Origin: Deltaproteobacteria bacterium
GTDB taxonomy: Bacteria > Desulfobacterota > Desulfomonilia > UBA1062
Direction: 5' to 3'
DNA: 64,000 nucleotides
Assembly: GCA_018436855.1 (NCBI GenBank)
Contig: JAHDKO010000029.1
Span: 77,157 to 141,156, forward strand
The position numbers and the translations under genes were made by a program. Shown here piece by piece: positions 35,672 to 43,929 of this stretch; positions within the stretch are counted from its first letter, which is position 1; each line of letters opens with the position of its first letter. The notes below the pieces were generated by a model. That model had not been told where the DNA came from and did no database searches. It worked only from the letters and a program-made list of their open reading frames with translations.

Positions 35672-36874
35672 ATGAGATCGATCAGGGTTTTCAAGATCTT
35701 GGCGGCGTGCAGTATCCTGGTTCTGTCTCTGGCCGGATGCGGCAGCGGCGGCGGAACGGTTTCAACACCTGCCGACGTCCAAAGCGGGAGTTTTATCGAC
35801 AGCCCCGTCTGCGGGCTCCAATACGACACACCCCGATGGAAGGGGCTGACGGCACAAGACGGCACATTCAACTACCAGCCGGGAGAAACCGTGACCTTCT
35901 CCATCGGCAATGTCATTCTCGGCTCCACCCAGGCAAAGAGATTCGTCACTCCCATTCACCTGGCTCCCGGGTCAGCAGATCTCAGGGATCCATGCGTGGT
36001 GAACATCTGCCGCTTTCTCCAGTCGCTGGACCAGGACAACAACCCGGGCAACGGCATCACCATCTCTTCAGAGACCCGTGATTTCATGCAGGGCTTTTCC
36101 GTGAATTTCACCGATCCCGAGTTTGAGCAGAACCCGGATGTACAGAGGCTGTTCGAAGAGCTCAATATGCAGTGCATCTTCGAGGAAGAGCGATCTCTGG
36201 TCCCTGTCGCGCCTGCTATGATCCACTTCGAAGAGACTCTCATAGAGCTCGAAGGCATCTTGGCTGAAGAAGCAAACAAGCCGCTTTCTGCGATCATCGA
36301 AAAGCCGCTGTGGAATGTGATCCTCATACTCAGTCAGTCGATCCAGCTCGAGGGGCTGGTAACCGGGGGCACCCCTCCCTACTCGTATGCCTGGAACGTG
36401 GGCGATGAGACGAACTTCTCGCTTGTGGAAGACCCCGGCCCCATTTCATTCTACACCACGGGCAACTTCCCGGTGGTCTTCACCGTCACGGACGCGGAAA
36501 ACGCCACGGCCAGCGACTATGGGCTCGTCACCGTTGTCGACGGCGAGGAGTACGGCCCTGTCCCCGGCAGGGACGAGCAGGTCGAGGTGCGCTTCGTCAA
36601 CGCCGGGGACGTGATCACGGTCCCCCTGCACCAGGAGGTCCGCCTGAAGGCAGAGATCCTCCGGGGCAACCCGCCCTTCCACTATTTCTGGTCCTATCCG
36701 GGAACCGCAATATTCTCCTCTTCCACCAATCCGCTGGAGGCCTTCTTCCGGTTCCGCTCGACCGGAAGATACCTTGTCTCGTTCACAATGGTGGATTCCT
36801 GGAAACCGGATGACTGGACCTGCAGCGTTATGGTGATCGTAGAATCCTCCTCCGCGTCCGCTTCGGAGGACTAG
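35672..36874 (+). CDS. Lipoprotein with C-terminal PKD-like domains
   Basis: 400-residue lipoprotein, function unknown. ATG 35672 follows a strong Shine-Dalgarno (AGGAGGGGG) and starts a signal ending LSLAGC. The N-terminal half contains 'SGSFIDSPVCGLQYDTP' and a 'GLTAQDGTFNYQPGETVTFSIGNVILG' type strand region, as seen in many Desulfobacterota and gammaproteobacterial surface lipoproteins, followed by a helical part. From about residue 215 there are two PKD-like units ('SIQLEGLVTGGTPPYSYAW', 'EVRLKAEILRGNPPFHYFW'). The glycine-rich GSGGG linker after the Cys parallels that of the first PKD lipoprotein. Confidence 0.72.
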   Translation: MRSIRVFKILAACSILVLSLAGCGSGGGTVSTPADVQSGSFIDSPVCGLQYDTPRWKGLTAQDGTFNYQPGETVTFSIGNVILGSTQAKRFVTPIHLAPGSADLRDPCVVNICRFLQSLDQDNNPGNGITISSETRDFMQGFSVNFTDPEFEQNPDVQRLFEELNMQCIFEEERSLVPVAPAMIHFEETLIELEGILAEEANKPLSAIIEKPLWNVILILSQSIQLEGLVTGGTPPYSYAWNVGDETNFSLVEDPGPISFYTTGNFPVVFTVTDAENATASDYGLVTVVDGEEYGPVPGRDEQVEVRFVNAGDVITVPLHQEVRLKAEILRGNPPFHYFWSYPGTAIFSSSTNPLEAFFRFRSTGRYLVSFTMVDSWKPDDWTCSVMVIVESSSASASED

Positions 36875-37224
36875 CTTGCGGCTTCCATAGGGTCGAAGGG
36901 ACTGTCCTGAGATACCATGCCATTGATCGGAATACAGGCCGTCCTCTCCGTGTACTGCTCTATCTGGAGAGAAGGAGGTGACGGTTCCGGACTTTCAGGG
37001 CAGTACGATCAGACACGCCGGAAAGACCCGATTGCTCAGGCTTTTCCGGAAAGGGCGCAGGCCATCCGATCTGCCCGCACATCAGCCTTTCATACGCATG
37101 GCCGCAGGGAAATCACCTTCGGAGAGAGCATCAAACACCTCCAGCCGCCACGCCGCTTCCGGATCATCGGGAGCATGGGTGAGCAACAGGGAAGAGAAAC
37201 ATGGCTGTCCGGAGAAAACATCCC

Positions 37225-37253
37225 TTGACAAGGATTGCACAACCTTGTAGTTT
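37225..37253 (+). promoter_or_regulatory. Promoter of the first nitronate-monooxygenase-like gene
   Basis: A perfect TTGACA is followed after 17 bp by TAGTTT, which is a poor -10 and coincides with the start of motif B. The overlap means a protein bound to motif B would compete with RNA polymerase. Confidence 0.45.
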
Positions 37254-37270
37254 AACTTTAATCTTTAGAC
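37248..37270 (+). promoter_or_regulatory. Heptad-repeat motif, copy B
   Basis: The site reads TAGTTTAACTTTAATCTTTA followed by GAC and matches copies A and C at 17 of 23 positions each. It lies 65 bp before the start codon. Confidence 0.55.
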
Positions 37271-37335
37271 TGTTTATCGGGCTGCCATGATGGAGCCGTG
37301 AAGGAAAACACGAATCCTTAAAAAAGGAGTCAGGT

Positions 37336-38499
37336 ATGAAAACACGGATTACAGAGATGTTTGGCATCGAGCACCCCATCGTGCTTTCAGGAATGAGCTG
37401 GATCAGCGTGCCCAAGATGGTGGCGGCGGTGTCCAATGCCGGCGGGCTCGGGATCCTGGCCACGGGGCCTCTTGACGCGGACCAGACCCGGAAGGCAATC
37501 AGAGAGATCAAGCGGCTCACCAACAAGCCCTTCGGGACCAATGCCACTCTCCTCTTTCCAGGCGCTTCCGAAAACGCGCAGGTAGCGCTGGAGGAAAAGG
37601 TGCCGGTCGTCAATTTCTCTCTGGGCAAGGGCGACTGGATCGTCAAGGCCGCCCACGAGTACGGGGGCAAGGTGATCGCCACGGTGGTGAATCACAAGCA
37701 TGCCAGAAGGGCCCAGGACTACGGCTGCGACGCCCTGCTGGTGACCGGACACGAGGCTGCGGCCCACGGCGGTGACGCCACCACCTTCTGCCTGATTCCC
37801 AGCATCGCCAGTGCCGTGAACATACCGATAATCGCAGCCGGAGGCATCGCCGACGGGAGAGGCCTGGCTGCGGCACTCGCACTGGGGGCGGACGGCGCAG
37901 CCATGGGGACCCGCCTGATGACCACCCAGGAAAGCCCGCTCCACCAGAACTACAAGAACCTGTCCATCGAGAAGGACATAAACGATACTGTCTATTCCAC
38001 CCGGTTCGACGGTCTGGGATGCCGGGTGCTGGATACCAGGGCCGCACGGAAGGCCATCAGGGAAGGTCTGAACCTCAAGAAAATGTTCGAGGCTCTTCCC
38101 AACTCGAGGGATATCGCCCGCCAGCTTCACCTCCCCTATTTCAAGCTCTTCATCGGCGTGCTGGCCTCGGGCTGGAAGAACGCCATGCAGCTTGCATACA
38201 TGGCAAATGCCTTCAAGGCGATCCGCGTGGCCACGGAAAATGGCGACATGGCCGAGGGCGTTCTCCCCGTGGGCCAGGTAACCGGGCTGATCAAGGATAA
38301 TCCCACCGTTGCCGAGGCCATCGAGCGGGTAGTGCGCGAGGCAGAGGAGATTGCGAAGGATCTGGCAAAAAAGGCAAAGAACGGAAAGGGCGATGCCCCC
38401 AAGGCTGCAAAGGCACCCGCCAGGAAGACTTCAAAGCCGGCGTCCAGAAAGCCGCGCTCTACAAAGAAAGAACCGGCCCCTGCCAAGTCCGGCGAATAA
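37336..38499 (+). CDS. Nitronate monooxygenase-like flavoprotein with a basic Lys/Ala/Pro tail
   Basis: 387-residue FMN enzyme of the 2-nitropropane dioxygenase / FabK-like TIM-barrel family. Family features: 'FGIEHPIVLSGMSW' start, 'GGLGILATG' loop, 'LLVTGHEAAAHGGD' with the catalytic-type His of the class, and 'IPIIAAGGIADGRGLAAALALGADGAAMGTRL' phosphate-binding region. In anaerobes such proteins may act as enoyl reductases or nitroalkane oxidases; the substrate is not inferable. The last about 45 residues are an unusual extension of Lys, Ala, Pro, Arg and Ser (histone-H1-like), rare in this family. AAAAAGGAG precedes the ATG. It shares an upstream motif with merR and with the paralogue at 38.8-39.8 kb. 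Confidence 0.88.
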   Translation: MKTRITEMFGIEHPIVLSGMSWISVPKMVAAVSNAGGLGILATGPLDADQTRKAIREIKRLTNKPFGTNATLLFPGASENAQVALEEKVPVVNFSLGKGDWIVKAAHEYGGKVIATVVNHKHARRAQDYGCDALLVTGHEAAAHGGDATTFCLIPSIASAVNIPIIAAGGIADGRGLAAALALGADGAAMGTRLMTTQESPLHQNYKNLSIEKDINDTVYSTRFDGLGCRVLDTRAARKAIREGLNLKKMFEALPNSRDIARQLHLPYFKLFIGVLASGWKNAMQLAYMANAFKAIRVATENGDMAEGVLPVGQVTGLIKDNPTVAEAIERVVREAEEIAKDLAKKAKNGKGDAPKAAKAPARKTSKPASRKPRSTKKEPAPAKSGE

Positions 38500-38521
38500 A
38501 TCTTTCCTCCATGTTTCCCAC

Positions 38522-38554
38522 GGCGGTTCTGCGAGACTGCAGAACCGCCTTTTT
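38522..38554. terminator. Intrinsic terminator after the first nitronate-monooxygenase-like gene
   Basis: A perfect 11-bp stem (GGCGGTTCTGC with GCAGAACCGCC), a 6-base loop, then TTTTT on the plus strand. On the minus strand the stem is followed by GTGGG, so it works mainly for the plus-strand gene. Confidence 0.88.
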
Positions 38555-38790
38555 CATCATCACGGGCATTTTCCTCACAGGCCGTTTTCTCCCAGCGTCA
38601 GAATGACGGAGCACCAGGCTCAGCCTGCTCAAGACCTTCTGCCCCGAAAGAATCAGGCACGGCAAAAATGGAGAGCCAAGGGCGGATCGAAGCTCGGGAG
38701 AGCGCTTGCAGAAAGAACATACAGGGGGAAGGATTTGCCTTAAAGAAAGCCGAATATCCCTCCCCCTGCAGAGAGGTATGCTTTGAAACG

Positions 38791-39780
38791 CTATTTCACC
38801 AGGCTCATGGCCTTGTTCAGGTGCATCACTGCATCATCGTGCATGGTTTCCAGCAGCTTCCGGCAGCTCACAATCCCCCGGATATGCCCGATGGACTGCC
38901 CCACCATCAAAGGCGCGTTTTCCACCTGTCCCTGCTCCCATGCATCCTTTATCCGCTGGCCCGAGATGAGCGGGATCAGCTGCTCGAGCCCACCGCCGTT
39001 TTTCTCGACCTCGAGAACATCGCTGACGACCTTGTTTTTCAGCGCCCTTCCCTGCAGCCCGATGCTCTTGCAGAACATGGTGGTGTCGAATTCCTGCCTT
39101 GCGATGAGCTCCTTCTTGATATTCTCGTGAACCATGCACTCCTCGGTCGCGATGAACCTGCTCGCCATCATCACGCCTTGGGCTCCCAGGGTGAGCGCGG
39201 CCGCCAGAGACCTCCCGTCGGATATGCCGCCCACCGTGACCACCGGTATCTTGACGGAATCCACGATCCTGGGGGTGAGGACCATGGTGGTCACATCATC
39301 GTCCAGGGGATGCCCGCCCTCCTCGAAACCGGCTGCATATACGCCGTCATATCCGGCCTTTTCCGCGTGCACGGCGTGCCGGACCGAGCCCACCTTATGG
39401 AAGAGCCTCACTCCTGCGTTCTTGAGCTCTGCAATCCCGTCTTTTCCTATCACCTTGTCGAGCGGGCTGCCCGAGACCTCGATGCCTGCCACCCGCTCCT
39501 CCGCACACACCCGGGCATACATCCTGTGGTGCTCTCCGGTGATCCGTATGGAGGGCAGCAGGGTCAGCCCGATCATGAAGGGCTTGTCGGTGCGTGCCTT
39601 CACCTCACGGATGGCGGCGCGGAAATCGTCCTCTGTCTCGTAATTGCCGGCCGTCAGGTTCCCCATGCCCCCTGCCTCGGATACGGCGGCGCAGAGCTCG
39701 GGTTTGCACAACCACATCATGGCTCCGCAGATAACAGGATACCGGATCCCAAACATCTCGGTGATAGCGGTCTGTATCAT
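38791..39780 (-). CDS. Nitronate monooxygenase-like flavoprotein (second copy)
   Basis: 329-residue paralogue of the gene at 37.3 kb, in the same family: 'FGIRYPVICGAMMW' start, 'GGMGNLTAG' loop, 'GFEEGGHPLDDDVTTMVL' in place of the GHEAAAHGG segment, and 'IPVVTVGGISDGRSLAAALTLGAQGVMMASRF'. The replacement at the active-site segment (EEGGHP rather than EAAAHG) shows that the two copies differ around the catalytic pocket. The C-terminus has no basic tail. A strong Shine-Dalgarno (AAGGAGG) fixes the ATG. The motif upstream of its start matches those of merR and the first copy. Confidence 0.88.
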   Translation of the reverse strand: MIQTAITEMFGIRYPVICGAMMWLCKPELCAAVSEAGGMGNLTAGNYETEDDFRAAIREVKARTDKPFMIGLTLLPSIRITGEHHRMYARVCAEERVAGIEVSGSPLDKVIGKDGIAELKNAGVRLFHKVGSVRHAVHAEKAGYDGVYAAGFEEGGHPLDDDVTTMVLTPRIVDSVKIPVVTVGGISDGRSLAAALTLGAQGVMMASRFIATEECMVHENIKKELIARQEFDTTMFCKSIGLQGRALKNKVVSDVLEVEKNGGGLEQLIPLISGQRIKDAWEQGQVENAPLMVGQSIGHIRGIVSCRKLLETMHDDAVMHLNKAMSLVK

Positions 39781-39821
39781 GATTTCCTCCTTGGAAAATT
39801 TCTGCTCAACCTATTAGTTTA

Positions 39822-39844
39822 AAGTTTTACTTTATGCTTTAGGT
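39822..39844 (+). promoter_or_regulatory. Heptad-repeat motif, copy C
   Basis: The site reads AAGTTTTACTTTATGCTTTA followed by GGT on the plus strand, i.e. in opposite orientation to the gene it precedes. It overlaps the TAAAGT-N3-ACTTTA inverted repeat and the -10 region of the minus-strand promoter. Confidence 0.55.
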
Positions 39845-39868
39845 ATACACTTTCCGGCCCCTTGTCAA
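39842..39868 (-). promoter_or_regulatory. Promoter candidate of the second nitronate-monooxygenase-like gene
   Basis: On the minus strand a perfect TTGACA is followed after 15 bp by TATACC. The spacing is short for sigma-70; the -10 could lie elsewhere in the region covered by motif C. Confidence 0.4.
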
Positions 39869-39990
39869 CAGCTATCTTATCGAGACGCCATGCACATGAT
39901 CGAAAAAGGAATTTCCTCATGCTCCACCTTGTTCTTTTCCCATGCCTGTGATAGGAGATACCAGCTATTCCCGATGTAAGGAGATATATC

Positions 39991-41190
39991 GTGAAGTACC
40001 GTTTTCATGCGTATGATTATCTTGTCTATCTCATCAGTTATGTGTTTTTCGCCCTCTTCGTGGCCGATGCCGGGAACGCACTGCCTTTCACCGAACCCGT
40101 CGATCTCCCTTCCTGGGTCTATCTCGTCATCGCGGTTCTCCTGAACCTGTGGGTCCTCCCGATACCCGGGATCCACCCGAGGAGCGTTCCCGGACAGGAA
40201 GAGGTTTCCCGCGTGGAAGAGGTCGCGGTGGAGCCCGGGAAAAAGGCGGTTCCCAAGCCGGCGGCGCCGCCCGCGCCCTCTCCCCGGGAAAAGCTGGAGA
40301 AGGGCCTCTCCAAGACGCACAAAGGGTTCGTCGAGAGGATATCGTCCGTGTTCAGGCGCTCCAGGGCCATCGACGAGGGGCTCCTCACCGAGCTCGAAGA
40401 AACCCTCGTGGGCACGGACATCGGGGTGAGGACCGCCTATGCCATCTTCGAGCATGTCCAGAAGAACGTCGGGAAGATCACCACCGCGGAGCAGGCCATG
40501 GAGTCGATCAGAACCGAGGTCGATTCCATCCTGGAGAGACGGGAATCCCCCCTGGTCATCCCTGAAGACGTAAAGCCCTTCGTGATCATGGTCACCGGCG
40601 TCAACGGGTCGGGCAAAACCACCACCATCGCAAAGATCGCGCGCCGGCTCAAAACCGAGGGCAAATCGGTCATCATCGCATCGGGCGACACCTTCCGGGC
40701 TGCGGCCATCGAGCAGCTCGAGCACTGGGCACAGCGGGTAGGCGCCGACTTCATCAAGTCGCACGAGGGGGCGGACCCTTCGGCCGTCGCTTTTGACGGG
40801 CTGTCGGCGGCCATGTCACGGGGGCATGACGTCCTGATCATCGATACTGCCGGCAGGCTCCACACCAAGGAAAACCTCATGGACGAACTCAAGAAGACCA
40901 AGCGGGTTCTCGACAAAAAGCTTTCCGGCACCCCTCACGAGATTCTGCTTGTCTTGGACGCCACAATCGGGCAGAATGCCATTGAACAGACCAGACAGTT
41001 CGATCGCGCCCTGGACGTGACCGGCATCGCCATGACCAAGCTCGACGGGTCGTCCAAAGGCGGCGTGATTGTCGGAATCGCCAATGAGTTCGAGATCCCC
41101 ATCCGATATATCGGCGTCGGGGAAGATATGGACGATCTGCAGCCGTTCAATGCACAAAACTTCGTAAATGCTCTTTTTCTTGACAATTAA
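39991..41190 (+). CDS. ftsY: Signal recognition particle receptor FtsY with two N-terminal membrane helices
   Basis: SRP receptor GTPase that delivers ribosome-nascent-chain complexes to the Sec translocon. Starts at a GTG with AAGGAG eight bases upstream. The NG domain is complete: P-loop GVNGSGKTTT (from about residue 203), 'SGDTFRAAAIEQL', 'DTAGRLHTKENLM' and 'TKLDGSSKGG'. The oddity is the N-terminus: two hydrophobic segments (about 9-27 and 42-58) followed by a Pro/Ala/Lys linker, where most proteobacterial FtsY proteins have only an acidic, peripheral A domain. It should therefore be an integral membrane protein. It precedes the heptose kinase gene by 24 bp. Confidence 0.95.
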   Translation: MKYRFHAYDYLVYLISYVFFALFVADAGNALPFTEPVDLPSWVYLVIAVLLNLWVLPIPGIHPRSVPGQEEVSRVEEVAVEPGKKAVPKPAAPPAPSPREKLEKGLSKTHKGFVERISSVFRRSRAIDEGLLTELEETLVGTDIGVRTAYAIFEHVQKNVGKITTAEQAMESIRTEVDSILERRESPLVIPEDVKPFVIMVTGVNGSGKTTTIAKIARRLKTEGKSVIIASGDTFRAAAIEQLEHWAQRVGADFIKSHEGADPSAVAFDGLSAAMSRGHDVLIIDTAGRLHTKENLMDELKKTKRVLDKKLSGTPHEILLVLDATIGQNAIEQTRQFDRALDVTGIAMTKLDGSSKGGVIVGIANEFEIPIRYIGVGEDMDDLQPFNAQNFVNALFLDN

Positions 41191-41210
41191 TTGATCTTTC
41201 CTCATAGTGT
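41180..41210 (+). promoter_or_regulatory. Internal promoter candidate of rfaE1
   Basis: TTGACA overlaps the end of ftsY (it includes bases just before its stop) and is followed after 19 bp by TAGTGT, which ends 4 bases before the rfaE1 ATG. There is no Shine-Dalgarno. Spacing is longer than optimal. Confidence 0.35.
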
Positions 41211-41214
41211 CCCA

Positions 41215-42231
41215 ATGCTGAAGATCGACCAGGGCAGGCTGGCTTCCATATTCGACGCCATGGGCTCCAAGACCATCATGGTCATCGGAGATCTCATGCT
41301 CGACCACTATATATGGGGCAAGGTGGAACGGATCTCGCCCGAGGCCCCGGTGCCCGTGGTGGAGGTACACGAGGAAAAGTACAAGCTCGGCGGGGCCGGA
41401 AACGTGGCCAACAACCTCCTGAGCCTCGGGGCCTCGGTGATCATGAGCGGGGTGAAGGGCATGGACGTCCACGGCGATATCCTGGTCGACATCCTGAACC
41501 GGTCCGGCATCCCCACCTCCAAGATCCTGTCCGATCCCGGCAAGGGGACCATCGTCAAGACCCGCATCATCGCCCACACCCAGCAGATCGTCCGTCTCGA
41601 CCGCGAAAACCGTTCGGTCATTCCCGATCATATCAGGGAGGAGATGATCCGCGAGGTGCGTGACTGCATACAGGGCGTGGACGCCGTCATCGTCTCCGAT
41701 TACGCAAAGGGGGTGGTGAGCAGGGAGCTCATCAGCGAGGTGGTGGATCTCACCAGGGGAAACGGCGTGATCGTCTGCGTGGATCCCAAGGAGAGGAACT
41801 TCCCCTTTTACAAGAACATCGACGTCATCACCCCCAACACCAAAGAGCTGGGCTTCGGCGCCGGGATCAAGATCGAGTCGGATCAGGACATCATCGAGGC
41901 GGCCAGGAGGGTCAAATCGGCTCTTGCGTGCGACACCGTGCTCGTCACCCGGGGAGAGCACGGCATGAGCCTCTTCGAAAAGGACCACGAGGCAGTGGAC
42001 ATCCCCACGACCGCCCGGGCCGTGTACGACGTGACCGGGGCCGGGGACACGGTCATTGCATGCTTTGCCCTCGCCCTCGTCTCGGGTGCCAGCCCCCGGG
42101 AAGCAGCAATCATAGCCAACACCGCCGCCGGGCTGGTGGTGGCGGAAGTGGGCGCGGCCAGCGTGCCCAGGGAAAAACTCTACCGGATATGCAGGGAGGA
42201 AGTCAGTGGGCACACCGTCCATACCCTGTGA
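41215..42231 (+). CDS. rfaE1: D-glycero-beta-D-manno-heptose-7-phosphate kinase (HldE N-domain type)
   Basis: PfkB-family sugar kinase of ADP-heptose (LPS inner core) synthesis, converting heptose-7-phosphate to the 1,7-bisphosphate. Visible: 'VIGDLMLDHYIWGKVERISPEAPVPV' start, the 'KLGGAGNVANNL' substrate loop, and the PfkB signature 'DVTGAGDTVIA' with the catalytic Asp. At 338 residues it has only the kinase half; the adenylyltransferase half found in E. coli HldE is missing, so a separate RfaE2 is expected elsewhere. ATG 41215 is chosen over an upstream TTG (41191); neither has a Shine-Dalgarno. It presumes an LPS-bearing outer membrane. Confidence 0.93.
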   Translation: MLKIDQGRLASIFDAMGSKTIMVIGDLMLDHYIWGKVERISPEAPVPVVEVHEEKYKLGGAGNVANNLLSLGASVIMSGVKGMDVHGDILVDILNRSGIPTSKILSDPGKGTIVKTRIIAHTQQIVRLDRENRSVIPDHIREEMIREVRDCIQGVDAVIVSDYAKGVVSRELISEVVDLTRGNGVIVCVDPKERNFPFYKNIDVITPNTKELGFGAGIKIESDQDIIEAARRVKSALACDTVLVTRGEHGMSLFEKDHEAVDIPTTARAVYDVTGAGDTVIACFALALVSGASPREAAIIANTAAGLVVAEVGAASVPREKLYRICREEVSGHTVHTL

Positions 42232-42739
42232 TGTCTTGCTCTTCTGCAGTGTCCTCTTCCACGATGCCGTGCCCGCCGGGAAGGCGATCGACGCGCTCAA
42301 GGATATCTATGGCGACACGATCTACGAGTCCGGTGCCATGCCCTTCGGGTTTACCTCGTATTATGAAGGAGAACTGGGTTCGCCGTTATACCGCATCCTC
42401 ATAGCCTTCCTTGATCCGGTGCCCAGGGACTGCCTCCCCGACTCGAAGCTGAGATCGAACGCCATCGAGGAGACTTTCACGGTACGGGGAAAAAGGTCTG
42501 TAAATCTCGACCCCGGCATCCTGAGCCTGGAAAATATCTGCCTCGCCACCACCAAACCCTACAGCCACCGCATCTACCTGGGAAGCGGCATCTGGGGCGA
42601 GCTGACCCTCATGTATCAAAAAGACTCGTACCGGGCCCTGCCATGGACCTATCCGGACTATGCCTCGCCCGGGATGATAGAGATCTTCAATTCGCTCAGA
42701 GACCAGTACAAGGAGAAATCACGATGCCGAGGAGTATGA
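42206..42739 (+). CDS. DUF4416 family protein
   Basis: 177-residue conserved protein of unknown function, of a family found mainly in Desulfobacterota and related anaerobes. Features: 'DVLLFCSVLFHDAVP' N-terminus, 'ESGAMPFGFTSYYEGELG', and 'GSGIWGELTLMY...ALPWTYPDYAS' toward the C-terminus. It starts at a GTG with a strong Shine-Dalgarno (AGGAGG) inside the 3' end of rfaE1 (26-nt overlap) and itself overlaps yicC by 16 nt. The tight coupling between LPS heptose kinase and yicC is typical of this conserved cluster. No catalytic residue pattern is recognised. Confidence 0.85.
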   Translation: MGTPSIPCDVLLFCSVLFHDAVPAGKAIDALKDIYGDTIYESGAMPFGFTSYYEGELGSPLYRILIAFLDPVPRDCLPDSKLRSNAIEETFTVRGKRSVNLDPGILSLENICLATTKPYSHRIYLGSGIWGELTLMYQKDSYRALPWTYPDYASPGMIEIFNSLRDQYKEKSRCRGV

Positions 42740-43587
42740 CAGGGTTCGGCCAGGCCGACAGAGACGGCTATCATATCGAGATCAAAGGGGTCAATCACCG
42801 GTACCGAGATATCCGGGTGCGCATCCCGAAGGACCTTTCGTCTTTCGAGATACCCGTGCGCGACCTCGTTCAGGAACATGTGACCAGGGGCAAGGTCGAA
42901 GTGAACATTACCCGGGGCGTTTCACTCGGCGTTCAGGAAAGGCTCGCCATAAACTGGGAACTAGCCCGGCTCTATTCCGAGGATATCGGCCGCATGGCCC
43001 GGGAATTCGGCGGAGAGGTGACCTTCCGGGACATCCTGATGCTGTCCGGGATCTTGGGAGAGAGCGCCCGCAACATAGAAGAGCAGTGGCCTCCTTTACG
43101 GGAGGGCATCATCGAAGCGCTCGCATCCTTCACCGAGGCAAAAACGGAGGAAGGAAGACGCCTCAAAGCGGATATTTCGGAGCGGCTCGAATCGCTTGTC
43201 CGGATGCACGAAGACATGAACCTGGCCGCCCTGGGCATGGTGGACATCTTCCGCGAAAGGCTTCAGTCGCGGCTGCAGGAGCTGCTCGGAGACAAGGCGG
43301 ACAAGGTGGACGAGACTCGTCTGGAGCAGGAGATCGCGCTGATGGCCGACCGGTCCGACATCACCGAGGAGCTTGTGAGGCTTCACAGTCACATCACGTC
43401 ATTCAAGGGCATCATCGAAGCCCCCGACCCCTCCATAGGCAGGCGGCTCGACTTCATGCTCCAGGAGATCAACCGCGAGCTCAATACCATCGGCTCCAAG
43501 AGCCAGGTCATCACCCTGAGCCATATCGTGATCGAGGCAAAGGCCGAGGTGGAGAAGATACGCGAACAGGTTCAGAATATCGAATAA
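42724..43587 (+). CDS. yicC: YicC family endoribonuclease-like protein
   Basis: 287-residue YicC/YloC protein. E. coli YicC is an endoribonuclease that promotes decay of small RNAs. Characteristic ends are present: N-terminal 'MPRSMTGFGQA' with 'EIKGVNHRYRDIRVRIP', and C-terminal 'GRRLDFMLQEINRELNTIGSK' followed by 'SHIVIEAKAEVEKIREQVQNIE'. Between them lies a long helical region. The frame is open upstream, but ATG 42724 has AAGGAG and coincides with the conserved start. It is followed by remA and gmk in an order widely conserved in bacteria. Confidence 0.95.
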   Translation: MPRSMTGFGQADRDGYHIEIKGVNHRYRDIRVRIPKDLSSFEIPVRDLVQEHVTRGKVEVNITRGVSLGVQERLAINWELARLYSEDIGRMAREFGGEVTFRDILMLSGILGESARNIEEQWPPLREGIIEALASFTEAKTEEGRRLKADISERLESLVRMHEDMNLAALGMVDIFRERLQSRLQELLGDKADKVDETRLEQEIALMADRSDITEELVRLHSHITSFKGIIEAPDPSIGRRLDFMLQEINRELNTIGSKSQVITLSHIVIEAKAEVEKIREQVQNIE

Positions 43588-43620
43588 TTACTCTAGAGAG
43601 CACAATGAAAGGAGTGTTTT

Positions 43621-43905
43621 ATGGGCAAGCATGATACGAAATTACTGAACATCGGGTTCAACAACGGGGTTGTGGCTTCTCGGATCATCGCTATCGTCAA
43701 CCCGTCATCTTCCCCCATGAAACGGCTGAGAGAAGAGGCCAAGGAACGGGGCCAGCTCATCGACGCCACCCAGGGAAGGAAGACGAGGTCCATCATCATC
43801 ACCGACAGCTCGCATATCATTCTCAGCGCCATTCAGGCCGAGACCATCTCCAACAGGCTTTCCGACGGGAACGCCCCCAAGGAAAATTTCAAGGAAAAAG
43901 ACTAG
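43621..43905 (+). CDS. remA: RemA-like regulator (DUF370)
   Basis: 94-residue DUF370 protein. Motifs: '[29 protein letters not shown]' and '[31 protein letters not shown]'. In Bacillus subtilis RemA is a ring-forming DNA-binding activator of biofilm matrix genes. Its persistent place between yicC and gmk across phyla also fits a housekeeping role. A clear AAAGGAG precedes the ATG. The charged C-terminal tail (about ten residues) is extra. Confidence 0.9.
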   Translation: MGKHDTKLLNIGFNNGVVASRIIAIVNPSSSPMKRLREEAKERGQLIDATQGRKTRSIIITDSSHIILSAIQAETISNRLSDGNAPKENFKEKD

Positions 43906-43929
43906 GGCAAAAAGGCAAGGGGAAAGGAG

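Larger units (their letters stand above)
36875..37335. other. Intergenic region, 461 bp
   Basis: Apart from the promoter and motif B near 37225-37270, I see nothing I can support. Two overlapping open frames (about 36917-37250) lack a ribosome site, and their composition is that of non-coding sequence. Confidence 0.5.

Noticed and set aside
34192..36874. The two PKD lipoproteins as parts of one frameshifted gene
   Set aside because: Each has its own Shine-Dalgarno, signal peptide and lipobox, and 500 bp of regulatory-looking DNA lies between them.
36917..37250. Two overlapping small open frames between a lipoprotein and the first nitronate-monooxygenase-like gene
   Set aside because: No Shine-Dalgarno, no recognisable composition or motif, and they overlap each other in different frames.
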